Part shown: one piece after another, positions 10,104 to 20,007 of the stretch
Layout of the letters: every line of letters starts with the position of its first letter
How positions within the stretch are numbered: position 1 is the first letter of the stretch
From: Camillea tinctor
Lineage: Eukaryota > Ascomycota > Sordariomycetes > Xylariales > Xylariaceae
Reading direction: 5' to 3'
Assembly: GCA_022578605.1 (NCBI GenBank)
Contig: MU394107.1
Coordinates: 124,001 to 188,000 of the forward strand
DNA length: 64,000 nt
Notes under the pieces: model-generated
The model's database searches: none
What the model was told of the DNA's origin: nothing
The model's input: the letters and a program-made list of their open reading frames with translations, nothing else
Made by a program: the position numbers and the translations under genes

Positions 10104-13100
10104 CACGGCCTAATTGGATGCTTTCGAATAGCTATTATTCGAATTTACACCAAAGACCTCCTTTGCCTGGTGCCCTCTAGCCCGAGCGAATGTTGACGTT
10201 ACTAAACGAAGGTTGAAAAGAATGACACTCCCGTAAAGATGGTGATCCCTGGTTGAGGCGGAAACAACTGATCTACCACAGGAGCTCTACGGTCATATGT
10301 ATAGCTGTAGGAATGGCCCGTTCAGGTCTCAAGACCCCAATCCTCTGTTCAGCTTAACCGTGCGCACAGCCAATGGGAATTGACTGTTATATGTTGTTGC
10401 ACCAGGAAAGGACCTATCGGATCATGTAGAGAACTTAGCTGTTATATGCGTCCTAAGAGTGCTGGTAAAGCTAGTGGTGAAGCTTGTTATAGCTCAGCGA
10501 ACGGAGGTATACGATCCTTTCTCTTCTCGTTTCTCTCTCTTCCTGACTACCAACGCGAGATGCTCTAGACGGCTTCCTTAAACCCGGGGGACTTACTTAA
10601 GAAGAGAGTTCTACGAAAGGTGAACACGAGTAAGGTAGCAAAGAACGGCAAGTAAATAAGGCTGAGAGGTATAATAGCAATAGCAAGACCAGCTATGATT
10701 ACACGAGCTCCTAGAGCAACAGGGGCCAACCATAGCCGCAGCTACCGTCCAGGATAGCTCTACCTTGCATAGGACAGGCGTCGACGAAGAACAATGCAAC
10801 TAAAAACCCCTGCGAAAAAGAATCTGCCCATCGTATCCCGGGTGATCGTGCAGGGTGGAGGGTGACGGCCAGCACGCCACAAGACCGGCCCGCCGTGCTT
10901 TCTTCTCCATCTAGAGCAAGCCAGCAGAGGCCCGTATAAGGGCCAGAACTACTAGTCTCATCGGACACACCTCGCCTCACCTCGTCTCAGAGCTGTTACT
11001 CTGTCTGCGGCCATTTCCCACAAAGCAAACCTAGATCGGCATCTCTCAAAACGGAAAGTTAGGTAACGATGTGTACACGTCCTGATCAGAGGAGAAGAAT
11101 GAACCCATCGTGACCCCGCTTAGTAGGACACTGTACGGAGTAAGCAACAGCTGAAAGACCAGGCTCTGGATCGTGGACTGAGGGCAGAGGCTGGTTTATC
11201 TGGATGCCTCGGTGGACCAGCCGACAGGATGTTGCACAGGAGCAGAGCAAGAATCGACTGGCAGCCGCGATTACTCACTAGAGAAACCGGTATGTAAGTA
11301 TATACATGGCGATTCCCATAAGCACTTGTGTGACTCTTGTTGCCGAATGCAGTAATATTGGTCAGATCCCACGACAGAACAGGCGGGGGTGGTGGTAGCC
11401 AAGAGCGAGCAATAGCATGCACGCATTCAGTCTATTGGCAGATGAGCAGGGGCAAAACGGACGTGAGTGGTTGCAATTATCATCGCAGGTAGCACTACGA
11501 CGTGTTGGTGCTGCATATGGTCTTTTCCCCCTAGGTAGTGTTCTGGAGTTGGCGGTGATGTGTGGGAGGGCGGCACAGAATCTTCTGCCACGTCTGCTAA
11601 CCTAAGGCATTATTTGACTAACTCGAAGCCATCAGGTAGGTAAAGGTTTTTCTCTTTTTTTCCTGTTTCTTTTCTTCCTTGTGAGTACTATATTTAGATA
11701 ACTGTATGTTGGTGCAAATAAGAACATGGTGAGAGAGATCGGGCTAATAGCCTAAATCCACGATGGATTTCTAGGTTTACCAACTAGTCTATACTCATAC
11801 TAGGTTAATCAAGTAGGGGTTGGCTAGGCTGGACCCGAGGCTATCTTGCCTGGCACTTCCAAGGTTAGCACTAGGTTAGGTACTTGGTAGGCAATATCAT
11901 GTCTGTCCCCGATGAAGAGAAAGCCGTAGTACGTGTGGGACGACAAAGGGAATGAAGAGCAAAACTGCGACAGAATTGCTTTGTTTCCCCAGCAGTGACA
12001 GGGGTTTCAATCACATAATGCTGCTGAATGTAACTGTGATAGTGGAACAACCTTGGGAAGAGAGAAAATAACACACCACGCCCAGTTGGGCTTATACCTG
12101 GGTCTAGTTCTGCCCAGGTAGATACATGTAAACATGCACATGCATGTATCGTTTATCGGAGTATATACCTCACTCTACCCTCATATACAAGCAGTTGCCA
12201 TATATATTACATTACTCTATAAGTGTCTCATGCGAATCCAGAGGTAGAAGCAAGTATCAACGGGCCGAAGCCGCCTTAGTGTGGATCTAATACATCTAAG
12301 ACAGTCAGTTTGTTAGGCACTTAACATTATAAGGGTCCCACGACAGATGGGCAATGCGGGTAGGGCGGGCAAGGGAGAGACATTGAACCACCACCCTCGC
12401 GATGCCTAGCTAAATACTTCCAGGTACGTGCTTAGGGTATATATGAACCTATTATACCTATGCTCTATATATGTATGCGCCAACGTAGGTATGCATTGTA
12501 TCCGAGGCAGGCTGTCTTCTACTTTATACGCATATGTACCCGAGTTGGCATGTAGCATCCGTGAGTAACTGGTGGTAACGTACATCTCGAAAGAAAGAAA
12601 AAATCCCCTCTCAACTGAGCGAGAGAGGGCGACTGTCCCATACTGTCGGTAGACCTTTGGTTGCAACGCTTGTGGGACCCCCTTTCCCCTCACTCACACC
12701 CACCTATACCCCTCTCCCTTCTCCCTCTTCTTTCCCTTTCTCTCTTATGGAGAGAAAAGAAAAAAAAAAGAAAAAAAAAGAAGAAAAACTCGAAGTGAGG
12801 TGAGGTGAGAACATGTTCTCACCTACCTACTCACTCGATCACTCTTGGACTCCGTAACTTAACTATAGGTAATTCTTCCAACTAGTCTCATCTATTAACA
12901 AGCGTTCTATTGCATGACCCTAACCGGGGAGTTTATAATCAGATTCAGTATTCTTTTAGATAAATAAACCATTATGAGTATATTGAGAAATTTCTCGCAC
13001 GGCAAGGGTTCAATATCTTTGAGTGGTTCTTCGAAAGGGGGGGGCATTAAAGGCATACTACAGGCAGGCTGGCGATCGAAGACCGACCTAAGCTTCACGG

Positions 13101-14415
13101 AATGATCCCAGCTCGATCAGTGAGAGTCTGATCAGCCGCAGCTCTACCAGCATCCCCCCAGGTCCAATAGGAGCAACCCATATGCTCTCCGGTGGAGTAG
13201 TAAAGAATGCCGTCTTGCTAGGGTAGCCTTTGCAGGAGTGTGCCTATTCATTCATATTTGTCTTGTCTTGTCTTCCTCATCCAGTAAGTCTCATTTGTCT
13301 TGGCCGCTCACCAAAGTCCCAGAGCTTTCCGATAGTTGGTTACCTTACTGACTTGTTCTGCAGAAATATGGTATTTCCTTTATTAGCGGTCTGTACCGCA
13401 TACTACAACCACATTGGGTCATCCCTCCCAGCACCTTGTATATGTGTAGAGAGAAACGTTGCTCTGTTATTAGCCTTCCGATAGAACTCTAGCCCAGTCT
13501 ACTGCTACAAGTAGCATGGCTTGCCTCGTGCTGATTCGAGTAAACTACGAGGGCTGCCCTGACTAAAGTACCTACTCAGTCCTAATGAAGATGAGAAGAC
13601 AAAGACTTCCAATCCCTTAGGTCTTTAGCATGTGACCATACCTGGTTGGTAGTTGTAGGGCTGGCCCGTATAAGCAATTTGGACTTGTGGTTTCTTGGTT
13701 ATATTGTTTGTCTACTGCTCGTAACTGGTCAGGCTGCAGGCTAGAACTGCTTTCTGAGCTGCCCTCAGCCGAACCAACACACCCTTCATCTGGAATGGTG
13801 GACGAGTCTCACCCATCGCCTTTCTTCATCCATCATCTAGACTGTGCTGACTGGGTGCGCAAACCCTTTTTCTGCCTTTTGTCTCGGTGGAGACCAAGCG
13901 TGGCGTTGACAAGCATATTGCACCGTTGAATTGTCTCGTAGATTGTGTACTCGACCTGCTTGATCTTTTCGGACCAACTCCTGCCCGATGATCTCTGGTC
14001 CTTTTGTTCTTTGCCTCCGTTGCCACGCTCCCGACTTTGTTCGCTGCGGGGCCGCCGTGTAAGTCTCTCCCTTCCCGCCCACTACCGACAAAGAATCCAT
14101 TCTCCAGGTTTCCTCATCCATGTTGGTCTCTGCTTTCGTCAACCAATACCCTGCCCACAAGTTCCTTTATACAACCAACATGACTAATAAAGAATAAATT
14201 CATCATTGAAGTCATTCCCCATAATACCAAGGCGCTGCTAGGGCGTCTTTGTTGCTGTTGTGGTCATCGCCTCAACCTATCTTGAAGCACATTCATTTCG
14301 TACATCCTATCCCATGTGGTGAAATGAGGCTTGTTTGCCAAATCTCTCTGTATATCCCCAACTAAAGTTCTATGGCCGCTTTCCACGGTCGGAATAAACA
14401 GTATCTAGATACACC
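10104..14415. other. 4.3-kb intergenic region between two divergent surface-protein genes
   Basis: The largest gap in the window. I read it on both strands and found no ORF with family-like sequence, no convincing spliced gene, no clear tRNA and no transposase. It contains AT-rich and pyrimidine-rich patches and a purine-rich run (12750-12790). As a shared upstream region it is unusually long compared with the other gaps; an unannotated non-coding transcript cannot be excluded. Confidence 0.45.
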
Positions 14416-17168
14416 ATGTATTGGTTAAGGATTAGCTGGTCAGCATGGGCTGCCAGCTTCGCCCTGTCTGCCTACGGTCAGCAATCAGGATGGGCTGAAA
14501 ATCAGGTTAATGCGACGATGTGCCAATGGCAAGCGCTCCGAGGTTGGTTCACTTTCCTGCTTCCTTGGATATAGAATCATCATATTGACTTTGGGCTAGC
14601 GGCGCAACTTAAAGATACCGTTTATATGGATGGCGGCTATCTGTGGTGGGTACCAGGGATGGCTGATGAATCGTATGGTGCGCCCACGCAGGATGGTGAG
14701 TATATCATCGACAACATGATAAAGTATTACATCGTTCTAATATGTCATCTAGACAATCCGCTGGGCTTGATTTATACGTTGAACTTGAGTACTCCGTTCA
14801 ACGCAACCACGAATGTTAGCTCAATACTCCAAACCATTTCAAAAGCTCCTAACGGCGGGGCTGCCAACAACTTTGCACCGAACTACTACGATGGGGCGAT
14901 GCTAGCCAACAACGACGAGTTCTTTCTGTATGGCGGCTTGCTGTTGAGAACGGACGCTTATTCTCCCCCTTCTGCCAGCGAGGTTCTAGCCTACCAGGTC
15001 TCTCAGTACGGGGCAGAGAAACCAGCTTTCCACCCGGGCTTCTTGAACGATCAGCTTCCCGATGGCATGACTCGGTATGTCACCTACGGGGGCGCTGCAA
15101 GTGCCCCTTCCGAGAACAAGGCATGGTATTTTGGCGGATATCGATCTCCTTCGTGGGGACCGATCTATTATCCTACCGGCAACAACTCTATCAATCCCGT
15201 CAACATCTCTAACACCCTCATAACTCTCGACCTTGCCGAGCAGCAAAGGGAGACTTGGAATAACGTGACACTACCTGACGAAATACCAAGTCGAGCAAAC
15301 CCGTCGTTAGTCTGGGTGCCGGTAGGTGAACAAGGTATTTTGGTTGCCCTGGGTGGTGTGACATACCCAGACTACAACAATAATCAATGGGTCTCTCAGA
15401 ATGAAGCACAAAGTGTTAGTCTTTTCTCTCTAAGCCCTCGAGCGTAGACTTCTTGCCTAACAATTTCACAGGAGCATGATAGTACCGGGTTTATGTCGAA
15501 CGTGGATATCTACGACATCGCAAACGATAAATGGTATACGCAACCGACAATCGGCGCACCACCAGCCCTAGCCTTAGGATGCGCCGTCGTTGCACCAGCA
15601 CAGGACTTCTCAAGTTATAACATTTACCACTACGGCGGCTACAACGGTATTGACTCATCTTCACCTTTCAATGATGACGTGTGGGTTCTCTCTCTACCCT
15701 CGTTCATGTGGATGAAGATTTCCTCAGGTCAGGCCGGGCACGCGCGGGCAGGGCACCAGTGTGTTATGCCCTACCCAGACCAAATGGTGGTCATAGGGGG
15801 TTACACATCGCTGAGCGGCGGGACCCTTACATGCTTAGAGGGTGGGATCCTTCAGGTCTTCAACCTGACGGAAGGACGCTGGATGGATTCATACGACCCC
15901 AATAACTGGAACGAGTACGGAGTTCCGGAGATGATCCATCTCATGATCGGGGGAGACTACACCGGAGGAGCGACGATGACCGCACCAACACCCACCGGCT
16001 GGGCAACACCAGAACTATCCAGTGTGTTTTCCTCGCCGTACGCAACTTCGAAAATAACCACCTTCTACCCCTATGGCTCCCAAGGCCCGGGCAACAGCTC
16101 ACGGGGCGTGGCGACCGGTGGAGGTGGGGGTACGCCTTCTTGGGTTGCGCCAGTCCTGGGTGTTGTCCTCGGTCTAGTCTTTATCACAGCCGTCGTGGTT
16201 GGCATCCTGCTCTACCGGAGACGCAAGTTCCTCAAGCGCAACGGCGGAAGCGAAGGCTCCACGGATGAGCACCGTCACCGGATCCTGTCCTGGGTTCACG
16301 GCCAGAACAACGCTAAGACCCCGACGATATCCACCGAAGAGCCCTCGTCTTTCGGCGACATGGAGAATCGTAGCATCCTGCCCGTGCATGGGCAAGGCCA
16401 CTCGCACCAGTACAGCCAACCGGAGATGAAGATGGTACAGCACTACGAGATGCCCAACACGCCATTAGTAGAACTAGGCGGAGGTAAGAACTGATCCTTT
16501 TACTAGCCCCTGACAATCTCTCTCTCTCTCTCTCACATTCTCGTTCGCTAACCTGGTACTGTATAGACATGCCCCGCCCCGTAGAGCTAGGGGACAACAG
16601 CCCAGTAGACAGACATACCCCCTACCCCAGCTCCCCTCACTCCGTCTCCCCTCCCACCAACCCCTCCTCATCTTACTTCACCGGTGGCACGCTCTCCCGC
16701 GACCACGCCGGCAGCGTGAGTTCCTCGCACGGCGGGGATCCGCACCAGCCCTCCCAACCCTTCCAAAGACCCGACTCCCCCTCCCTCGGCGGCGGGGACT
16801 CGGCCTCGGTGCACAACAACGAGGTCACGCCCGTGCCGCTGCGCCGCACCATCGTCAGCGGGGTGAGCGAGCACACGCGGCAGCCGAGCAACACAACGGT
16901 GAGCTCGGTGGAGGCGCCGAGCACGCCGCCGCCGCAGCAGACGAGCCACCAAGCCGGGCCGCTGAGCCCGACGATGGCGGTGAGCCCCCCCGCGACGGCG
17001 ATGGCCGAGCCCCCCGATTACGTCAACGTGTATGATTACCTGCCGCAGCCGCGGAGCCGGCCGGGGGGTCTGGGCACGGCGACGAGCAGTCCGCTGCGGA
17101 GAAGCGTGTTCCGGGAGAGTGAGGATGATTTGGGGGATAGTGGTGGAGGTGGGGGTGGGAGATTATGA
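14416..17168 (+). CDS. Single-pass membrane Kelch-repeat protein with long cytoplasmic tail
   Basis: Spliced model join(14416..14542, 14600..14695, 14753..15414, 15472..16483, 16567..17168), 832 aa. The first exon encodes a signal peptide (MYWLRISWSAWAASFALSAY), which fixes the start. The ectodomain (about 25-510) has Kelch/galactose-oxidase-like beta-propeller motifs such as MDGGYLWWVPG, WYFGGYRSP, VALGGVTYPD, YHYGGYNGID and VVIGGYTSLSGG, plus several N-glycosylation sequons. One transmembrane helix at about 519-543 (VAPVLGVVLGLVFITAVVVG) is followed by RRRKFLKR, so the 290-residue tail is cytoplasmic. The tail is Pro/Ser-rich, low-complexity and contains PPDY, a PPxY motif. Intron 4 holds a (TC)9 run. 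Similar fungal proteins are annotated only as Kelch or cell-wall-anchored proteins; the ligand is unknown. Confidence 0.85.
16517..16534. repeat. (TC)9 microsatellite in intron 4 of the Kelch gene
   Basis: A perfect dinucleotide run lying in the intron 16484..16566, upstream of its TATAG acceptor. Confidence 0.9.
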
Positions 17169-18337
17169 ATGAAAGGGGTTGAGGGGGGATTGAAAAAAGG
17201 GGTAGAAGACAAAAACAAGAAGTCAAAACAGGGGAAGAAATAAGGGGGGAGTTCTAATGATCATGTTAACAATTCTTTTTTTCATTGCTTTCTTCTGGGC
17301 TGGGGTATTTTGGATAACTTTCTATTATTTTATCTAACGAACGAATTCCTATTTGCATCTTTTTTTCAACTCATGTTCTTCTTTCCTAGCTTCCTTCCTA
17401 GATATGAGTTCAAAGGCCGGCATGCAACGCGTAGTGTTTCCTTTTCTTTTTCTTTTTCAAGTTTTTTTTCTTCGGGAAATACAATCAGTCGGAGTTGGAA
17501 ACAGGAGCTGGTTGGGATTTTATCGACAATAGAAAGCGAAAGGGCGGAAATCCCTAGTATAGTATCTTGTCTTTCTATCGCGCGTATACTTGCTCCGGTA
17601 CACAGCCCCTTTTAAGGGCAGAGGGTGAAGGGAAGGGGCAAGGAAGGAAGGATATAGGAGCATGCTCTAGACTTATTCTTAAGATACACTCTATCAAAAA
17701 TTTCAGCTATTATTTGTTGATTTGCCTTTTCAATCCGTGTAGTTGGATGTGTTTTGATCCTTATTCTGTTGCAAGGGAAGGGCAGAACTAATAGGGGTAT
17801 TCAAAAGAAGAGAATATGAGACGATATCTCTAGCAACCGGGTAAGACGGCCAATAAAGATTTCTCAGAGTATCAATAGCTGGAAGGTGGAATTTTTTTGC
17901 ATAAATTCATGACCACCCTTTCATAGTCAAATACTTACCTACGTGATAAATTCATCAACGTAGGTATAAATAGACTCCTTTCCATGTATGCGTATAGGTT
18001 TTCATTTATTCGTACAAAGCATGATTACCCAGATCCTGTGTTAAAGAATAAACCACAGTCGACTTCAGTGACAAGAAAGGAGAGGGGATATATCCCATAA
18101 TTATAATAAGTACAGAGTGAGCACCATCAGTACTCCTTCTTACCAACACTACCCCCCTGACCAATGCTGTCTATCGTCTATTACTAGCCCATGCATTTTA
18201 GATATACACGGCTATACATGAATGTAGGTGAGGAGACCTGTTTTCTCTACCCACCCCCAGAATCGGGGTGTAGAATAACAGGCCAAGTCGGAGCATATCG
18301 TAGAAGCTGGAACCATCATCATAGTGATTACCTTAAC
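17169..18337. other. Intergenic between convergent Kelch and Eaf7 genes
   Basis: No gene seen. It should contain the two 3' UTRs and terminators. T-rich stretches (17275-17470) follow the Kelch stop codon; no other structure was recognised. Confidence 0.5.
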
Positions 18338-19339
18338 CTAGCCCTTTTTGCGGCTCCCCTTGGCCCTACTGCGGGCTCGCCCCCGTCCTCGCGCCGCAGC
18401 AACACCACGACCAGATCGGGTAGTAGGGGCTTCGGTCTCCTCATTATCGTTGTCGCTATCTTCCTCTTCTTCCTCGTCATCATCTTCGCCCTCGTTCTCT
18501 TCCTCGTCATCTTCAGCCTCCTCATCATCGTCGTGGTCACTATCCGTGCGCGCTCTCCGTTCCCGACTGTGAGCCGCCGAAGCTTTGGCGGCAGCTCGCT
18601 TGAGGCTCCTCGTGTTCCGAGCACTCTTGCTCGCGGGACTGCTGGGTGCCGTGGTGTCCTGGTCCGTGTCGTCGACCGTACTAGATCGGCGCGTCTTGGC
18701 CGTGGTACTCCCGGCTACGCTAGCGCCATCACCGCCGTCTCCGCCCCGCTTCCGTTTGCGCATCTTTCTTCCACTTCCACTAGCAGCACCGTCTTCTCCT
18801 CCATCGTGGGTAGCAGGGGCGGAGTCCGACTCCTCGCCAGGCTCAGCCATGGCGCGAGCCCACATGCGATCGTGGAATTCGTTGGCGGGCAAGTCGAAGG
18901 GCTTGTACTTGTCCTCGAGGGACTCGCCGGGGTAGTCGAAAGAATTGTCGCCCTCGTCAATGAGGTCCATGTTGTAGAATAGGCGCAATTGCTTCCATAT
19001 GCCAGGCATGCGCGTGTGGGTCTCGACATCGGGATCGAAGCCGTGGTTGCGTAGGTGCTCAGAGATGGCGATCATACGGAAGTGTTTGTGGACACCCGAG
19101 GGCTTCCATCGGATAATAGCCTTGAATAGCGAGGATATCTGGTCTTCGGTCCATGGATTGTCGAGGATCTCGGAGGCGGGAGGGAGGCTGGGTTTGGTGG
19201 CGGTGGGAGTACCAACAGGTCGAGGCGTCTCGGACGCTTGGGGTGTGTCTATGTCCATAGCATCGTCGTGACGGATGGGGGTGGAGGAGGCTTTGGGAGT
19301 AGAGGCCTCGGCCGCTTTGGACTTTCGTTTCGGCGGCAT
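18338..19339 (-). CDS. eaf7: Chromatin modification-related protein Eaf7 (NuA4 histone acetyltransferase subunit, CT20 family)
   Basis: Intronless, 333 aa, starting at MPPKRKSK. Eaf7, together with Eaf5/Eaf3, belongs to the TINTIN module of the NuA4 H4/H2A acetyltransferase; its metazoan relative is MRGBP. The family core lies at residues about 60-165 and includes NPWTEDQISSLFKAIIRWKP, GVHKHFRMIAISEHLRNHGF, MPGIWKQLRLFYNM and FDLPANEFHDRMW. The remainder is disordered: a basic patch (RKMRKRKR), a long Asp/Glu run at about 260-305 and an Arg/Gly C-terminus (SGRGVAAARGRGRARS). The long acidic and basic tails are common in filamentous-fungal orthologues. The opposite strand of the acidic run is also open, which is only compositional. 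Confidence 0.9.
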   Translation of the reverse strand: MPPKRKSKAAEASTPKASSTPIRHDDAMDIDTPQASETPRPVGTPTATKPSLPPASEILDNPWTEDQISSLFKAIIRWKPSGVHKHFRMIAISEHLRNHGFDPDVETHTRMPGIWKQLRLFYNMDLIDEGDNSFDYPGESLEDKYKPFDLPANEFHDRMWARAMAEPGEESDSAPATHDGGEDGAASGSGRKMRKRKRGGDGGDGASVAGSTTAKTRRSSTVDDTDQDTTAPSSPASKSARNTRSLKRAAAKASAAHSRERRARTDSDHDDDEEAEDDEEENEGEDDDEEEEEDSDNDNEETEAPTTRSGRGVAAARGRGRARSRAKGSRKKG

Positions 19340-20007
19340 GTTGATATGATATATGTTGGCGTATCTGGGTATGGTACTGCTTTATTAGAGATAATTGGGT
19401 GGTGGGTGATAAGCTGTGGCGACAATGACAATGTTATAAGGTTCAAGTGAAGATGTACAAGTGAAGATGAATTTGGTTGGAGCTTGAGCTGAGCTGAGCT
19501 GCAATTGAATATTCACAGGGAAAACATTTAAGCTTTAGGTATTAGCTCTTTCAAGTTATGCCCCAGCTAATAGGTAGGACCTACCTAGGTTATGCGCGGC
19601 AAGGCGCGGCGCGCATAAGTTGTCGGTGTGCCCCACCCTGTCACTTTATGTGTACTTTGGTACTCTACTACATACTGCATACAGTACACTACTAGCGTTA
19701 GCTTACTGGGTAATACCCACTACTATTAGGTACTGAGGCATTGTATTAGTGCGGATTGTTCACTTAAACATCATCATCATCTCATTCATATCCGTCTTCT
19801 TCAACTTCACCCCTTGAGTAAAAAGCATGTAACCTACCTACGCTTTACTATCCACCTAGAGTAAGCAATTCATATTCAACATAGAACGATGAGTATACTA
19901 ATACTTATAATATTTAGTTTTCTTGTTTTAATAAAATACCCAGGTAATGAACACACTATCAGGTGCTGATTGAAGCTTGAACAGCTTCGGTCTTTTGCGC
20001 CCTCCAA
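19340..20007. other. Divergent promoter region between eaf7 and the gamma-tubulin complex gene
   Basis: About 670 bases shared as 5' flank by both genes. It contains the palindrome ACCTAGGT at 19583-19590 and an AT-rich tract at 19890-19940. No specific transcription-factor site is claimed. Confidence 0.5.

Noticed and set aside
10380..10568. Small ORFs in the 10.1-14.4 kb gap (e.g. 10380-10568, 13687-13929, 13945-14187)
   Set aside because: Random-looking composition, no splice partners giving a longer protein, no family resemblance.
18191..18982. 263-codon plus-strand ORF opposite eaf7, with hydrophobic and Ser runs
   Set aside because: Antisense of the Asp/Glu and Arg-rich tail of Eaf7; composition explains the openness.
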